This document shows positions 17,650 through 27,987 of a DNA stretch of 64,000 nucleotides, piece by piece (position 1 is the stretch's first letter; every line of letters begins with the position of its first letter). The DNA is from SAR86 cluster bacterium (GTDB taxonomy: Bacteria; Pseudomonadota; Gammaproteobacteria; Magnimaribacterales; D2472): contig CP097973.1 of the NCBI GenBank assembly GCA_023703655.1, positions 924,170-988,169 of the forward strand, written 5' to 3'. The translations under genes and the position numbers were made by a program. The notes under the pieces were generated by a model. The model searched no databases, had not been told where the DNA came from, and saw only the letters and a program-made list of their open reading frames with translations.

Positions 17650-20226
17650 ATGCTTGACCAATATAAAGAACACTGCGCTGAAAGAAATACAGAATCTCTC
17701 CCTCCTCTACCGTTAACAGCAGAACAAACTGCCGAACTTACAAAGCTTCTTCAAAATTCACATGATGAATCAGACCTTTTAATTGATTTAATTACAAATA
17801 GGGTTCCTGCTGGAGTGGATAAAGCTGCTTACGTAAAGGCAAGTTTTTTATCTGGGATTGCATATGGAGATATTGATAGTCCATATCTAAGTGCTGAGAG
17901 TGCAGTAGAATTGCTTGGTACCATGCTTGGAGGCTATAACATTGGTCCATTAATTAAATGCCTAGAAATAGAGCAATTAGCAGAAATTGCTAAAAATAGT
18001 CTTTCAAAAACACTACTAGTTTTTGATGCTTTTAATGAAGTGTATGAATTATCAAAAACGAACAAATATGCTGCTGAAGTTGTTCATAGTTGGGCAGAGG
18101 GAACATGGTTCATGGATAAACCAGGTCTCGGGGAAGAAATTAAATTAACTGTTTTTAAAGTAGCCGGTGAGATAAATACTGATGATTTATCACCTGCACA
18201 AGATGCATGGTCAAGACCAGACATACCATTACATGCAAAGGCAATGTTTAAGATGCCTAGAGAAGGAATAGAAAATCCTTTGGAAATGATTGCAGATCTC
18301 AAAAGGATCGGCAATCCTATAGTGTTTGTTGGTGATGTTGTCGGTACAGGATCCTCTAGAAAATCAGCAACAAACTCGTTACTTTGGCATATTGGTGACG
18401 ATATTCCTTATATTCCAAATAAAAAAGATGGGGGTTTTGTGTTAGGCGGAAAAATTGCTCCAATATTCTTTAATACAGTCGAAGATGCTGGTGGCTTACC
18501 AATTGAATGTGATGTTACAAAAATTGAAAATGGTCAAGAAATCGTACTAAGGCCTCATGATGGAATCATCGTAGACACAAATGGTAATACTTTATCTGAA
18601 TTTCAACTGAAAACTGATGTTATTAAGGATGAAGTGAGAGCTGGTGGAAGAATACCTCTTATTATTGGTCGACAGCTAACGGATAAAGCAAGAGAAACGC
18701 TTGGAATGAATCCTACAAATATTTTTGTAAGACCAACGCCAAATAAAAATGATGGTAAGGGTTTTACGCTAGCCCAGAAGATGGTTGGTAAAGCCTGTGG
18801 AGTTGAAGGTGTTAATCCCGGAGATTATTGTGAACCAAGAATGACGAGTGTTGGCTCCCAAGATACAACAGGTCCAATGACCCGAGATGAGCTAAAAGAA
18901 TTAGCGTGTTTGGGTTTTTCAGCTGATCTAGTAATGCAGTCTTTTTGTCATACAGCAGCGTATCCAAAACCAGTTGATATTGAGACACAAAATAGTTTGC
19001 CAGAATTCATCATGACTCGGGGCGGTGTTTCACTAAAACCAGGTGATGGAATTATCCATTCATGGCTAAATAGAATGCTTTTGCCAGATACTGTTGGAAC
19101 TGGTGGCGATAGTCATACGCGGTTTCCTATTGGAATTAGTTTTCCAGCAGGGTCGGGCTTAGTAGCCTTTGCTGCAACTCTAGGTGTTATGCCACTTGAT
19201 ATGCCTGAATCAGTGCTTGTTAGATTTACTGGTGAAATGCAACCAGGCATCACTTTAAGAGATCTCGTGAATGCAATTCCTTATGCTGCAATACAAAATG
19301 GTTTGTTAACGGTAGCGAAGAAAGGTAAGAAAAATATTTTTTCTGGAAGGTGTTTAGAGGTTGAAGGTTTACCAAATTTAAAGGTAGAACAAGCTTTTGA
19401 AATTTCAGATGCGTCTGCTGAGCGTTCCGCATCAGGATGCACAATAAAGCTAGGTGAGGAACCAATTTTAGAATATCTCAATTCAAATATTATTATGCTT
19501 CGCTGGATGATTGCCAATGGTTATGGAGATGCTAAGACACTTGAGCGAAGAGCAAGAGCTATGGAGGAATGGATAAAAAATCCAGTCTTGCTTGAGGCAG
19601 ATAAAAATGCTAACTACAAAGAAATTATAGAGATTGACTTAAATCAGATTAAAGAGCCACTACTTGCATGCCCTAACGATCCTGATGACATTAAACCACT
19701 TTCAGAGGTGCAGGATACAAAAATTGATGAAGTTTTTATAGGCTCTTGCATGACAAATATTGGTCACTTTAGAGCTGCGGGACAACTTTTAGAAAAATAT
19801 AAAAAATTGCCAGCTAGACTATGGATTGTTCCTCCAACAAAAATGGATCAGCAACAATTAATTGATGAAGGATTTTATAAAATTTTTGATAGTGCAGGTG
19901 CACGAACTGAGGTACCAGGATGTTCTTTATGTATGGGTAACCAAGCTCGAGTCGAACCAAATTCAACAGTTATCTCAACTTCAACACGAAATTTTCCAAA
20001 TCGTTTAGGGGATGGAGCAGATGTTTTCCTAGCTTCTGCCGAACTATCAGCTGTTTCAGCTATTCTTGGAAGACTACCATCTAATGAAGAGTATTTAGAA
20101 ATAATGAAAGATATAGATACTCTCCATAAAGACATCTATAAGTATCTTAATTTTAATGAAATTAAAGCGTATGTTGATCAAGCTAAATCAGCTAACATAC
20201 CTAACATAAATATTGCTGAGGTTTAA
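17650..20226 (+). CDS. acnB: Aconitate hydratase B
   Basis: An 858-residue bacterial aconitase of the B type (E. coli 865), interconverting citrate and isocitrate in the TCA cycle with a [4Fe-4S] cluster. I chose the ATG at 17650 ([13 protein letters not shown]), which aligns with E. coli MLEEYRKHVAER; six extra in-frame codons upstream do not. It has the N-terminal HEAT-like domain, the swivel domain [17 protein letters not shown], the substrate motif [17 protein letters not shown] and cluster cysteines in [10 protein letters not shown] and [12 protein letters not shown]. AcnB can also hydrate 2-methylaconitate, which matters because the prp cluster here has no acnD. It overlaps purF convergently by 4 bases. 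Confidence 0.98.
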   Translation: MLDQYKEHCAERNTESLPPLPLTAEQTAELTKLLQNSHDESDLLIDLITNRVPAGVDKAAYVKASFLSGIAYGDIDSPYLSAESAVELLGTMLGGYNIGPLIKCLEIEQLAEIAKNSLSKTLLVFDAFNEVYELSKTNKYAAEVVHSWAEGTWFMDKPGLGEEIKLTVFKVAGEINTDDLSPAQDAWSRPDIPLHAKAMFKMPREGIENPLEMIADLKRIGNPIVFVGDVVGTGSSRKSATNSLLWHIGDDIPYIPNKKDGGFVLGGKIAPIFFNTVEDAGGLPIECDVTKIENGQEIVLRPHDGIIVDTNGNTLSEFQLKTDVIKDEVRAGGRIPLIIGRQLTDKARETLGMNPTNIFVRPTPNKNDGKGFTLAQKMVGKACGVEGVNPGDYCEPRMTSVGSQDTTGPMTRDELKELACLGFSADLVMQSFCHTAAYPKPVDIETQNSLPEFIMTRGGVSLKPGDGIIHSWLNRMLLPDTVGTGGDSHTRFPIGISFPAGSGLVAFAATLGVMPLDMPESVLVRFTGEMQPGITLRDLVNAIPYAAIQNGLLTVAKKGKKNIFSGRCLEVEGLPNLKVEQAFEISDASAERSASGCTIKLGEEPILEYLNSNIIMLRWMIANGYGDAKTLERRARAMEEWIKNPVLLEADKNANYKEIIEIDLNQIKEPLLACPNDPDDIKPLSEVQDTKIDEVFIGSCMTNIGHFRAAGQLLEKYKKLPARLWIVPPTKMDQQQLIDEGFYKIFDSAGARTEVPGCSLCMGNQARVEPNSTVISTSTRNFPNRLGDGADVFLASAELSAVSAILGRLPSNEEYLEIMKDIDTLHKDIYKYLNFNEIKAYVDQAKSANIPNINIAEV

Positions 20227-21707
20227 GAAGCTTGCTGCTCTCTTTTCCTTTTAACCTCATCTTTGCGACTATTCTCTAAGCTTTTCAGATAATTGTCATC
20301 GACTGCTGTAGGATATTCCCCATTAAAAATTGATATTTCAAAACTAGCGATGTTTGGATTGCCTTCCTGGACTGTGGAAATTAAATCATCAAGTTCTTGA
20401 TAAACTAACCAATCGGCACCAATCTCTTTACATACCTCTTCCTCAGTCTTATTAGATGCTACAAGCTCATCGGTAGCAGCCATATCAATACCATACAAAT
20501 TTTGAAATTTAATTGGGGGTGCGGCAGAAGCAAAAAATACTGCTTTAGCACCTGCATCTCGTGCCATTTTTATAATTTTTTTGCTTGTAGTTCCTCGCAC
20601 TATAGAGTCATCAACCAATAGTACATTCTTATCTTTAAACTCTAACTCAAGAATATTTAACTTTCTGCGTACAGATTTTTTTCTTTCATCCTGATAAGGC
20701 ATTATAAAAGTTCTTCCAATATATCTATTTTTTACAAAGCCTTCTCTGTAAGGAACGCCTAATGCATTCGCTAACTGCAACGCTGCTAAAGTAGAGCTAT
20801 CAGGAATCGGAATCACAACATCAATATCAAGATTTTTCTTATTGCGCAAAATATTCGATGCAAGCTTTTGACCCATTCTCATTCTTGATTTATAGACAGA
20901 AATTTCATCAAGAGTTGAGTCAGGTCTCGATAGATATACGTATTCAAATATACATGGGGTAGCTACGGCATTTTGAGAGCATTGATTTGAGAAAAATTCT
21001 CCTTTTTTATTTATAAAAACTGCCTCGCCCGGATTAACATCTCTTAGTCTTGTAAAGCCTCGAGAAGCAAAGACAGCGTTTTCAGAGGCTACTATGTATT
21101 CATCCTTTTCCCTGCCCTCACGTTTACCTATAACAAGTGGTCTGATACCTTTTGGATCTCTAAAAGCAAGAATTCCTGCACCAGTAATTAACGCAACTAC
21201 AGCATAAGCACCATCGCATCTTACATGTACCTTACTGACTGCTTTAAACAAATTCTCTGGTGAAGGTATTATTGCTTTTTGCTTGCCTAATTCGTGCGCA
21301 AAAATGTTAAGTAGTACTTCTGAATCTGAATCAGTATTAAGATGTCTCATCTCAGCATGAAATAATTCTTTTGATAATGAATGTGAATTTGTAAGGTTTC
21401 CATTATGAGCCAGACTAATCCCATATGGAGAATTTACATACATTGGCTGTGCAAATTCTTTGCCTGCACCACCTGCAGTAGGATAACGAACATGCCCAAT
21501 ACCATAGTTACCAATTAACTTATTCATATGTCTTTGTTGAAATACATCACGCACATATCCCATGGATTTGCGACTGTTGAGTCTGTCAAAATCATCACAC
21601 ACTACCATACCTGCAGCATCTTGCCCTCGATGTTGCAGCATTAATAATGATTCGTATATTTCGGTAGCTACGTTAGCTTCAGATGTTATTCCAACAATCC
21701 CACACAT
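20223..21707 (-). CDS. purF: Amidophosphoribosyltransferase
   Basis: A 494-residue enzyme of the first committed purine step (PRPP plus glutamine to phosphoribosylamine). The glutaminase nucleophile is Cys2 ([10 protein letters not shown]), exposed by Met removal; the glutaminase domain shows [12 protein letters not shown] and NGNLTN. The PRPP-binding loop is [16 protein letters not shown] near residue 370. It has no cysteine-ligand-rich propeptide of the Bacillus type, which fits the E. coli-like form (505 aa). It starts one base from the cvpA stop, the classic cvpA-purF pair. Confidence 0.98.
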   Translation of the reverse strand: MCGIVGITSEANVATEIYESLLMLQHRGQDAAGMVVCDDFDRLNSRKSMGYVRDVFQQRHMNKLIGNYGIGHVRYPTAGGAGKEFAQPMYVNSPYGISLAHNGNLTNSHSLSKELFHAEMRHLNTDSDSEVLLNIFAHELGKQKAIIPSPENLFKAVSKVHVRCDGAYAVVALITGAGILAFRDPKGIRPLVIGKREGREKDEYIVASENAVFASRGFTRLRDVNPGEAVFINKKGEFFSNQCSQNAVATPCIFEYVYLSRPDSTLDEISVYKSRMRMGQKLASNILRNKKNLDIDVVIPIPDSSTLAALQLANALGVPYREGFVKNRYIGRTFIMPYQDERKKSVRRKLNILELEFKDKNVLLVDDSIVRGTTSKKIIKMARDAGAKAVFFASAAPPIKFQNLYGIDMAATDELVASNKTEEEVCKEIGADWLVYQELDDLISTVQEGNPNIASFEISIFNGEYPTAVDDNYLKSLENSRKDEVKRKREQQAS

Positions 21708-22249
21708 TAGAAATTTATATCCTTTATAGTGTATTCATCTAGCATAACCGAATTATTATCACTAATCATCGATTTTGCAAAATTAACTATGCTTGGGTTA
21801 AATTTTTGCATTTGAGCATAAATCACCGAATCGCCTAAGGAAGATGAATTTTTGATATCGGTGGGGAGCATAAATAAAATTAAATTTACAAATATCAAGC
21901 CTTTTGCTGCACCAAACATGCATCCTAGAACTCTATCAATTAGTCCAAAACCTGACCATTGAACAGCTTTTGAAATAAGTTTTAACAATATCCTTCCTGA
22001 AATAAAAATCAGTAAAAACAATATAATAATCACAATAGATGAAAAAATATCCTTATTAATACCAAAGCTTGGTAACTGATCAATAAAGATACTATGAAGA
22101 AAAATTGAACAAAAATAAGTAAATACCCATAGTAGTAAAGATAAAAGTTCGCTGACAAATCCTCTAAAAAAAGAAAAAAATGAAAACAGTACTAATGGAA
22201 GGATGAGAAGAATATCTGCGAAATTTAAACTTAAATCATACAACTGCAT
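21707..22249 (-). CDS. cvpA: CvpA family inner-membrane protein
   Basis: A 180-residue protein with about four hydrophobic segments (ILLILPLVLFSFFSFFRGF, SLLLWVFTYFCSIFL, IVIIILFLLIFISG, GLIFVNLILFML). It has the FRGFVSELLSLLLWV and DRVLGCMFGAAKGL motifs conserved in CvpA, a protein named for colicin V production and linked to envelope stress. It overlaps accD by 14 bases and touches purF. In E. coli and Pseudomonas, folC and dedD lie between accD and cvpA; they are absent here. Confidence 0.92.
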   Translation of the reverse strand: MQLYDLSLNFADILLILPLVLFSFFSFFRGFVSELLSLLLWVFTYFCSIFLHSIFIDQLPSFGINKDIFSSIVIIILFLLIFISGRILLKLISKAVQWSGFGLIDRVLGCMFGAAKGLIFVNLILFMLPTDIKNSSSLGDSVIYAQMQKFNPSIVNFAKSMISDNNSVMLDEYTIKDINF

Positions 22250-23108
22250 TATCTTGATTTTTGTGCAACTTGGAAATTAAATCAGAGATCGTAGCTCTTA
22301 GTTCAGTTCTATGAACTATCATATCTATCGCTCCATGCTCCAATAAAAATTCAGCTTTTTGAAAATCATCTGGAAGCTCAACTCTCACAGTATCCTCAAT
22401 AACACGCCTTCCTGCAAAACCAACTAAGGCACCTGGCTCAGCGATGTTAATATCACCAAGCATTGCTAGGCTAGCAGACACTCCACCAAATATCGGGTCA
22501 ATCATTACAGAAAAATAAGGAAGAGAGCTTTTCTTTAATCTTTCTAATGCAGCAGATGTTTTAGCCATCTGCATTAGAGAAATCATAGACTCTTGCATTC
22601 TGGCACCGCCACTAGTAGAAAAACATATTAATGGTAAATTTTCTTTGATCGCAAAATCCACCGCCTCAACAAATTTTGTGCCCACAATACCGCCCATAGA
22701 TCCACCCATAAATCTAAATTCAAATGCAGCAACAACTACTTGTAAATCATTTAACTTACCCATGCCTGTAACCAAAGCTTCGTTCTCTCCAGTTGAATTA
22801 ACTGCTTCTTTGATACGTTGATCATAAGATTTTAAATCCTTAAATTTAAGTGGATTTTTTGTTGTGTATTCTTCTCCAAACTCTTTAAAAGTATCTTTAT
22901 CAATAAAGATAGAAATTCTTTTTCTGGCACCAATCCTCAGGTGGTATCCACATTTTGGACAAACAAACATAGCTTTTTCTAACTCAGGCTGATAAAGAAT
23001 AGCTTCACAAGATGGGCAATTGTTCCATACACCATCAGGTATTTTGCTTTTAGATGCTGTCTCTTTGCTTTTCCCAATCGATGGAATTAGGCGAGTTAAC
23101 CAATTCAT
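22236..23108 (-). CDS. accD: Acetyl-CoA carboxylase carboxyltransferase subunit beta
   Basis: A 290-residue beta subunit that, with AccA, transfers the carboxyl group from biotin to acetyl-CoA for fatty acid synthesis. An N-terminal C4 zinc ribbon (CPSCEAILYQ ... VCPKCGYHLRIG, residues 33-60) and the crotonase-fold motif FSTSGGARMQESMISLMQMA are present. Length matches E. coli AccD (304). The ATG overlaps the trpA stop by 4 bases, the trpA-accD arrangement known from many proteobacteria. Confidence 0.97.
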   Translation of the reverse strand: MNWLTRLIPSIGKSKETASKSKIPDGVWNNCPSCEAILYQPELEKAMFVCPKCGYHLRIGARKRISIFIDKDTFKEFGEEYTTKNPLKFKDLKSYDQRIKEAVNSTGENEALVTGMGKLNDLQVVVAAFEFRFMGGSMGGIVGTKFVEAVDFAIKENLPLICFSTSGGARMQESMISLMQMAKTSAALERLKKSSLPYFSVMIDPIFGGVSASLAMLGDINIAEPGALVGFAGRRVIEDTVRVELPDDFQKAEFLLEHGAIDMIVHRTELRATISDLISKLHKNQDNAVV

Positions 23109-23893
23109 AAATTGATACTGTGTTTTATTTCCTTAAGGTAATTATATATTTTTTTAAAATCTTTATTACTGGCAGAGTTTTTAATCATTTCTACAACCTG
23201 AGAACCAATTATAACTCCATCGGCAAGCTTACTAATCTCAGTGGCATCTTCTTTTGTTTTTATTCCAAATCCAGCTAATACTGGAAGATCGGTTGATTGC
23301 TTTATGGTTAATAAATTTTCATGTATTTCATTTACGTTAATCTTATTTGCACCTGTAACACCTCTTAAAGTTATATAGTAGATAAATCCAGAGCTAGCAT
23401 TACAAATATCACTCACTCTTTCTTTAGATGTGGTTGGTGAAATAAGTGACACTGATAATATTGAATCGTTTTGAAAGCCTATATCACTTAAAGAATATTC
23501 ACCTGGAACGTCTACGATAAGCACTCCATCAACTCCATGTTGACTGAAATTACTGAATTCACTTTGATTTGCTAAAAAACCGTTTATGTATCCCATCAGC
23601 ACAATTGGAGTATGGGAATTAGATTTTCTAAAAGATTTAATAATCTTAAGAATTTTTTTTAGGTTAGTGCCGTTTTTTAGTGATCTATCATGAGCAGACT
23701 GAATAATTGGACCTTCAGCAATAGGATCTGAGAAAGGGACTCCTACTTCAATTACATCTACACCAGACAGTGCAAAACCATTGAGTAATTCTAATGTGCT
23801 TTCTTCGCAAGGATCACCTGCAACAAGATAAGCTACTAATGACTTGATATTATTTTCTTTATTTTGAGAAAGGACTTTTGTTAATCTATTCAA
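23105..23893 (-). CDS. trpA: Tryptophan synthase alpha subunit
   Basis: Cleaves indole-3-glycerol phosphate to indole, which is channelled to TrpB. Catalytic residues are visible: Glu in [14 protein letters not shown] and Asp in DGVLIVDVP, with the phosphate-binding GFGIKT and [10 protein letters not shown] prefer the TTG at 23893 (read as [10 protein letters not shown]), giving about 262 residues (E. coli 268) and an 8-base overlap with trpB. An in-frame ATG at 23953 would add 20 residues lying over the trpB coding end that do not match the family. The gene is followed by accD. Confidence 0.95.
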   Translation of the reverse strand: MNRLTKVLSQNKENNIKSLVAYLVAGDPCEESTLELLNGFALSGVDVIEVGVPFSDPIAEGPIIQSAHDRSLKNGTNLKKILKIIKSFRKSNSHTPIVLMGYINGFLANQSEFSNFSQHGVDGVLIVDVPGEYSLSDIGFQNDSILSVSLISPTTSKERVSDICNASSGFIYYITLRGVTGANKINVNEIHENLLTIKQSTDLPVLAGFGIKTKEDATEISKLADGVIIGSQVVEMIKNSASNKDFKKIYNYLKEIKHSINL

Positions 23894-25097
23894 GATTGAT
23901 GCCTTCAATGCTTGCAACGGAAGAAATATCTTTATCTCCTCTACCTGAGACATTTAAAACAATATTTTGTGAACTATCCATCTTACTGCACACTTCAGGC
24001 AGAACAGCAAAAGCGTGAGCTGTTTCAAGAGCGGGAATAATTCCCTCTAATTCACTTAACTCATGAAAAGCCTTCATAACCTCTTGATCTGTTACAGCAA
24101 GATATTTAGCTCTTCCTACATCTTTAAGGTATGAATGTTCTGGGCCAACTCCAGGATAATCTAGTCCAGCACTTATTGAGCTTGTTGACATAACTTGTCC
24201 ATCAGCATCTTGCATCAAATAACTTTTTGCTCCATGAAGAATACCAGGCTTTCCATCGTTTAGTGGAGCAGCATGTTTGCCACTCTTGATACCCTCGCCA
24301 CCAGCTTCAACACCTATTAGCTCAACTTCGTCTTTATCAATAAAAGGGTGAAATATACCTATCGCATTTGAACCACCTCCAACACATGCAATTATTGCGT
24401 CAGGATTTTTTCCAAAATTATTATTAGCTTGCTCGATTAGCTCTCTTCCAACAATGGCATTAAAGTCTCTGACAATCATTGGATAAGGGTGAGGTCCTGT
24501 AACACTCCCAATAATATAATAAGTATCATCAACATTCGTTACCCAATCTCTAATTGCTTCATTGAGTGCGTCTTTAAGAGTTGAGGTACCTGAATCTACA
24601 GGGTGAACTTTTGCACCTAAGAGTTTTATACGATATACATTTAATGATTGTCTTTGCACATCCTCTGCACCCATGTAAATATGACAATCAAGTCCTAATC
24701 TGGCAGCAACTGTTGCTGTAGCCACGCCGTGTTGACCAGCGCCAGTTTCAGCTATGATTCTTGATTTACCCATCATCTTAGCAAGAATAATTTGACCGAC
24801 TGTATTATTAATCTTGTGAGCACCTGTGTGATTAAGATCCTCTCTTTTAAGCCAAATTTTTGGACCTTGATACTTTTTTGTTAATCTCTCAGCAAAATAA
24901 AGTGGAGAAGGTCTCCCTACAAATGAAGATAAGTCTTTATCAATTTCTTTTTGGAAATCTAGGTCACCCTTTACTGACAAATAGGTAGATTCAAGCTCGC
25001 TCAATGCAAGCATTAAAGTTTCTGGCACATATTTACCACCGTATTCTCCAAAATATCCCTCCTGATTTGGAAGGTTTTTTTCATAATTACTAGACAT
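23886..25097 (-). CDS. trpB: Tryptophan synthase beta subunit
   Basis: A PLP enzyme of about 403 residues condensing indole with serine. The PLP lysine is in [18 protein letters not shown], the phosphate-binding glycine loop is [12 protein letters not shown] and the catalytic Glu lies in the [11 protein letters not shown] neighbourhood (AETGAGQHG). An in-frame ATG two codons upstream (25103) is also possible; 25097 gives the 8-base overlap with trpF seen at other junctions of this operon. With trpF upstream and trpA downstream, the last steps of tryptophan synthesis are together. trpE, trpD and trpC are not in the window. Confidence 0.97.
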   Translation of the reverse strand: MSSNYEKNLPNQEGYFGEYGGKYVPETLMLALSELESTYLSVKGDLDFQKEIDKDLSSFVGRPSPLYFAERLTKKYQGPKIWLKREDLNHTGAHKINNTVGQIILAKMMGKSRIIAETGAGQHGVATATVAARLGLDCHIYMGAEDVQRQSLNVYRIKLLGAKVHPVDSGTSTLKDALNEAIRDWVTNVDDTYYIIGSVTGPHPYPMIVRDFNAIVGRELIEQANNNFGKNPDAIIACVGGGSNAIGIFHPFIDKDEVELIGVEAGGEGIKSGKHAAPLNDGKPGILHGAKSYLMQDADGQVMSTSSISAGLDYPGVGPEHSYLKDVGRAKYLAVTDQEVMKAFHELSELEGIIPALETAHAFAVLPEVCSKMDSSQNIVLNVSGRGDKDISSVASIEGINLE

Positions 25098-25704
25098 CTG
25101 CAATTAGTTTAAATATTTCTTTAGCTTTATCAATTGACTTAACCCCTGGCTCAGTTTCTATCATTGAATTAATATCAAGACACCAAGGTCCAATACTTTT
25201 GGCCTGCAATATATTTTGAAGACCAATTCCACCTGCTAGGATATATTTTTTGTTATCGAAATCAAGCTCTTTAAGAATGGTCCAATCAAATGTCTTGCCA
25301 GTTCCACCAATTCTTCCATCTGATTTTGTTTCTAGCAAGATAGCATCAGCACTTTCATAAACATAGGCATCAAGCAAATCTTTCGAGTTTTTAATATGCA
25401 CAGTTTTCCAGTATGGCATTCCAAAACTTGAGCAAAATTCTTCTGTTTCAGATCCATGAAATTGCAAAATTATATTTGGTGCTATCTCGATAATTTTTTT
25501 GATGAATGCCTGATCATGATCAACTATGACAGCAACAGGTATTATTGATGAAGGAAGGATCTGCATGGCAGCCTTCATAAATTCAAAATCAATATATCTT
25601 TTACTGCCTTTGTAAAAAATAAAACCTAAAAAATTAGGTTTCAACTTAATAATTTGCTTTAGAAAAGATAAATTATTTATTCCGCATACTTTTATTTTAG
25701 CCAT
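25090..25704 (-). CDS. trpF: Phosphoribosylanthranilate isomerase
   Basis: A 204-residue TIM barrel performing the Amadori rearrangement of phosphoribosylanthranilate. The catalytic Cys is in [10 protein letters not shown] (Cys7) and the catalytic Asp is probably in VAVIVDHDQ. Phosphate binding is by LAGGIGLQN, and the family motif [19 protein letters not shown] is clear. It overlaps truA by 8 bases upstream. The truA-trpF pairing is standard in Pseudomonas-like gammaproteobacteria. Confidence 0.96.
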   Translation of the reverse strand: MAKIKVCGINNLSFLKQIIKLKPNFLGFIFYKGSKRYIDFEFMKAAMQILPSSIIPVAVIVDHDQAFIKKIIEIAPNIILQFHGSETEEFCSSFGMPYWKTVHIKNSKDLLDAYVYESADAILLETKSDGRIGGTGKTFDWTILKELDFDNKKYILAGGIGLQNILQAKSIGPWCLDINSMIETEPGVKSIDKAKEIFKLIADV

Positions 25705-26488
25705 GTATTAAATTAAGAAAACTGTTGATATCTGCATATTCTATATCTAAAGATGCATACTTTGCTCCAAGAAAATATAAGCCTTTTGGAGAAACAGTTT
25801 TTCCAGACATTGCTCGATCTTTTGAATTTAGTATCTCCAGAATAGAATGACTTAATCTAGCTTTACTTTTACTTGCATCCAATAGAGTACCAACAATAAT
25901 TCTAATCATATTCTGTAAAAAACTATTTGCTGTAATTTTTAATGTAATTAAATCTGCATTCGCATCAACGATGATTTGATTAATAGTTTTAACTGGGTTG
26001 CTGGCAGTACATTTTGAGCTCCTAAAAGAGCTGAAATCGTGAGTACCCACTAAAAACTGAGCGTTTTGTTGGACTGCTTTGACATCTAATTTATAAGGTA
26101 AATTTAGTGAGTAATCATTTAAAAAAACAGATTCTCTCTTTGAGTTGTTAATAACATATAAATAACTGCGTTCGTAAGCTGAATAGCGAGCATGGAAATC
26201 TTCTGGAGCATTACAGCACCAATTTATTTTTATATCATTTGGAAGGAATGAATTAATTGCTTCTTTCCAGTTAATGTCCTTTAAATCTTCCCTAGTTTCA
26301 AAATCAATTATTTGATTCAAAGCATGTACACCTTTATCAGTTCTACCTGCACAGTTTACTCTGGATGATAATGGTGTAACTGATGATATTGCATTTTCAA
26401 TTTTTTCTTGAACTGATAAGGCATTATCTTGAAATTGGAATCCACTGTAATTAGTACCGATATATTGGCAAGATGCTACGATCTTCAA
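25697..26488 (-). CDS. truA: tRNA pseudouridine(38-40) synthase
   Basis: A 263-residue enzyme that isomerises U38-U40 in the tRNA anticodon arm. The catalytic Asp is in CAGRTDKGVHALNQ (about residue 52), with the later family motifs AYERSYLYVI and FLQNMIRIIVGTLLD. Length fits E. coli TruA (270). It overlaps the FimV-like gene by 4 bases and trpF by 8, keeping the gammaproteobacterial order fimV-truA-trpF. Confidence 0.96.
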   Translation of the reverse strand: MKIVASCQYIGTNYSGFQFQDNALSVQEKIENAISSVTPLSSRVNCAGRTDKGVHALNQIIDFETREDLKDINWKEAINSFLPNDIKINWCCNAPEDFHARYSAYERSYLYVINNSKRESVFLNDYSLNLPYKLDVKAVQQNAQFLVGTHDFSSFRSSKCTASNPVKTINQIIVDANADLITLKITANSFLQNMIRIIVGTLLDASKSKARLSHSILEILNSKDRAMSGKTVSPKGLYFLGAKYASLDIEYADINSFLNLIHG

Positions 26489-27987
26489 TTTTCTAATTTA
26501 TTTTTCAACAACGAAGCATCTGCCTGTATCTGAAGATTATTACTATTTGATATTAACTGATCTAAGATACCTTTAGCTTCATCATAAGAGCCCATTTCAA
26601 TATATATTCTAGCCAAATCTAACATTTGCATTTCATTATCATTTTCAATACTAAGCTCATTATCAATAATTTGATCAGTATTAATTGAATCAGTAGTCTC
26701 ATTTATCCTAGGTTGTCTCTTTCGAATAAGAAAAATTGAAATAATTGCTCCCAATATAAAGCTAACTAATCCCACTATTAAAATTTGTAGAAGATTATTT
26801 TGATTGGTTTCAGGTATATCATCAGTCTGTTTAAGTGTTGTTTTGTTTTCAAAATTAATTATTCTCAAATTAGATTCAACAATCTCTTTTGGTGATGACA
26901 AATTCGGATTGATTATGTTTTGAGGGGATTCAGAAAGTTGATCTGAATTACTGCTTTCTAATTGAATTATATTCTTAGGAGCTGTTAACACTAGTCTTGA
27001 TTTATTCATATTTTCAAAAGCCTTATTCATTTGAATGAATGCGCTTTTAGCATAATCAAGATCAACTGAATCAACTATTTCTTTCGGTGGGATTACCAAA
27101 TCTAAATCTGCTCTTACCAAATTTATATTTCCATCAATAAATGATTCCGGATTTTCCAAAAAAATTGACCACATTATCTGATAAATTGAAGCTTCATACT
27201 CATTCACAAACCCTTTGGAAATACTCCAAATGGTGTCAATTTCTTCTGCTTTGACTTTAAGTTCTTTTGGAGAATCTTCAATAATCTCAGGGGTTTCATT
27301 TTTTTCTTCACTAATTTTAGATAACTCTATATCTTCAGCTTCTTCAATTATGATTTCTTCTGTTTCCTCAATTAAAATTTCTTCAGTCTCTTCAATTATG
27401 ATTTCTTCATCGCTACTTGAGGGAGACAAAGAAAAAATTGTCTCTGCAACTTCTTTATTATCGTCACCAGTATTAAATAAATCTATATCTTCATTTTCAT
27501 CGATTACAATGTTTCCATCTTCGATCAAATTTGATTCAGTTTCCGAAGCTCTTTCTTCATATACTCTTGGTTGGCCATAAATCTTTTTTGCAGGTATTTT
27601 AAAATCATTATTAGATTTCCTTTTTTCAAGAATCCTTCTTGTATTTGATGGCAAGAAAATAAAAATATCTTTTTTTGTTTCCTCAGCAATCCTTATCCTG
27701 AAGGAAAAAAAATCTTCATAAAATGATTCATTCAATGCAATAGTTAATCTTTGATATTTTTCAAGATCTTCTAGAAGTTGGAACTTAATGTTATCGTAAT
27801 TAATCGGTGAATCAGACTTGTAACTTAACAAAATAATATCTTTTTCATCAATAATTGCTTCTGCTTTAAACTCTATGCTAATTAGAGTCTCACCAAAATC
27901 ATTGATCTCTACCTTAGGAGAAGAAAATTGAACATTTGCTGAAATGTTTAATGCTAGAATGGCAATAATAAAAATATAATGCTTCAT
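26485..27987 (-). CDS. fimV: FimV-like membrane protein with C-terminal TPR-like domain
   Basis: A 500-residue envelope protein, much shorter than Pseudomonas FimV (about 900). An N-terminal signal peptide (MKHYIFIIAILALNISANVQF) leads to a beta-rich FimV N-terminal region with the family-like RIRIAEE. An acidic linker (about 155-240) contains an 8-residue repeat. A LysM-like segment follows (AEEIDTIWSISKGF ... NLVRADLDLVIP), then one membrane helix near residue 400 (LLQILIVGLVSFILGAIISI) and a C-terminal domain ending LDLARIYIEMGSYDEAKGIL, the conserved FimV tail. FimV organises the cell pole and type IV pili in relatives. No pilus genes are in this window. Confidence 0.87.
   Translation of the reverse strand: MKHYIFIIAILALNISANVQFSSPKVEINDFGETLISIEFKAEAIIDEKDIILLSYKSDSPINYDNIKFQLLEDLEKYQRLTIALNESFYEDFFSFRIRIAEETKKDIFIFLPSNTRRILEKRKSNNDFKIPAKKIYGQPRVYEERASETESNLIEDGNIVIDENEDIDLFNTGDDNKEVAETIFSLSPSSSDEEIIIEETEEILIEETEEIIIEEAEDIELSKISEEKNETPEIIEDSPKELKVKAEEIDTIWSISKGFVNEYEASIYQIMWSIFLENPESFIDGNINLVRADLDLVIPPKEIVDSVDLDYAKSAFIQMNKAFENMNKSRLVLTAPKNIIQLESSNSDQLSESPQNIINPNLSSPKEIVESNLRIINFENKTTLKQTDDIPETNQNNLLQILIVGLVSFILGAIISIFLIRKRQPRINETTDSINTDQIIDNELSIENDNEMQMLDLARIYIEMGSYDEAKGILDQLISNSNNLQIQADASLLKNKLEN
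27341..27408 (-). repeat. 24-bp in-frame tandem repeat in the fimV-like gene
   Basis: Three imperfect copies of a 20-base unit (TCTTCAATTATGATTTCTTC and close variants) start at 27341, 27365 and 27389, a 24-base period. On the coding strand they give the 8-residue units IIIEETEE, ILIEETEE and IIIEEAED in the acidic linker. The length is likely to vary by slipped-strand copying while staying in frame. Confidence 0.8.

Noticed and set aside
23894..23953. Longer trpA start at the ATG at 23953
   Set aside because: The extra 20 residues overlap the trpB coding end and do not resemble TrpA N-termini; the TTG at 23893 gives the family start and an 8-base overlap.
27215..27580. Plus-strand open frame of 121 codons inside the FimV-like gene
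   Set aside because: Its serine-rich repeats are the reverse complement of the Glu-rich FimV linker; no start signal or family match.
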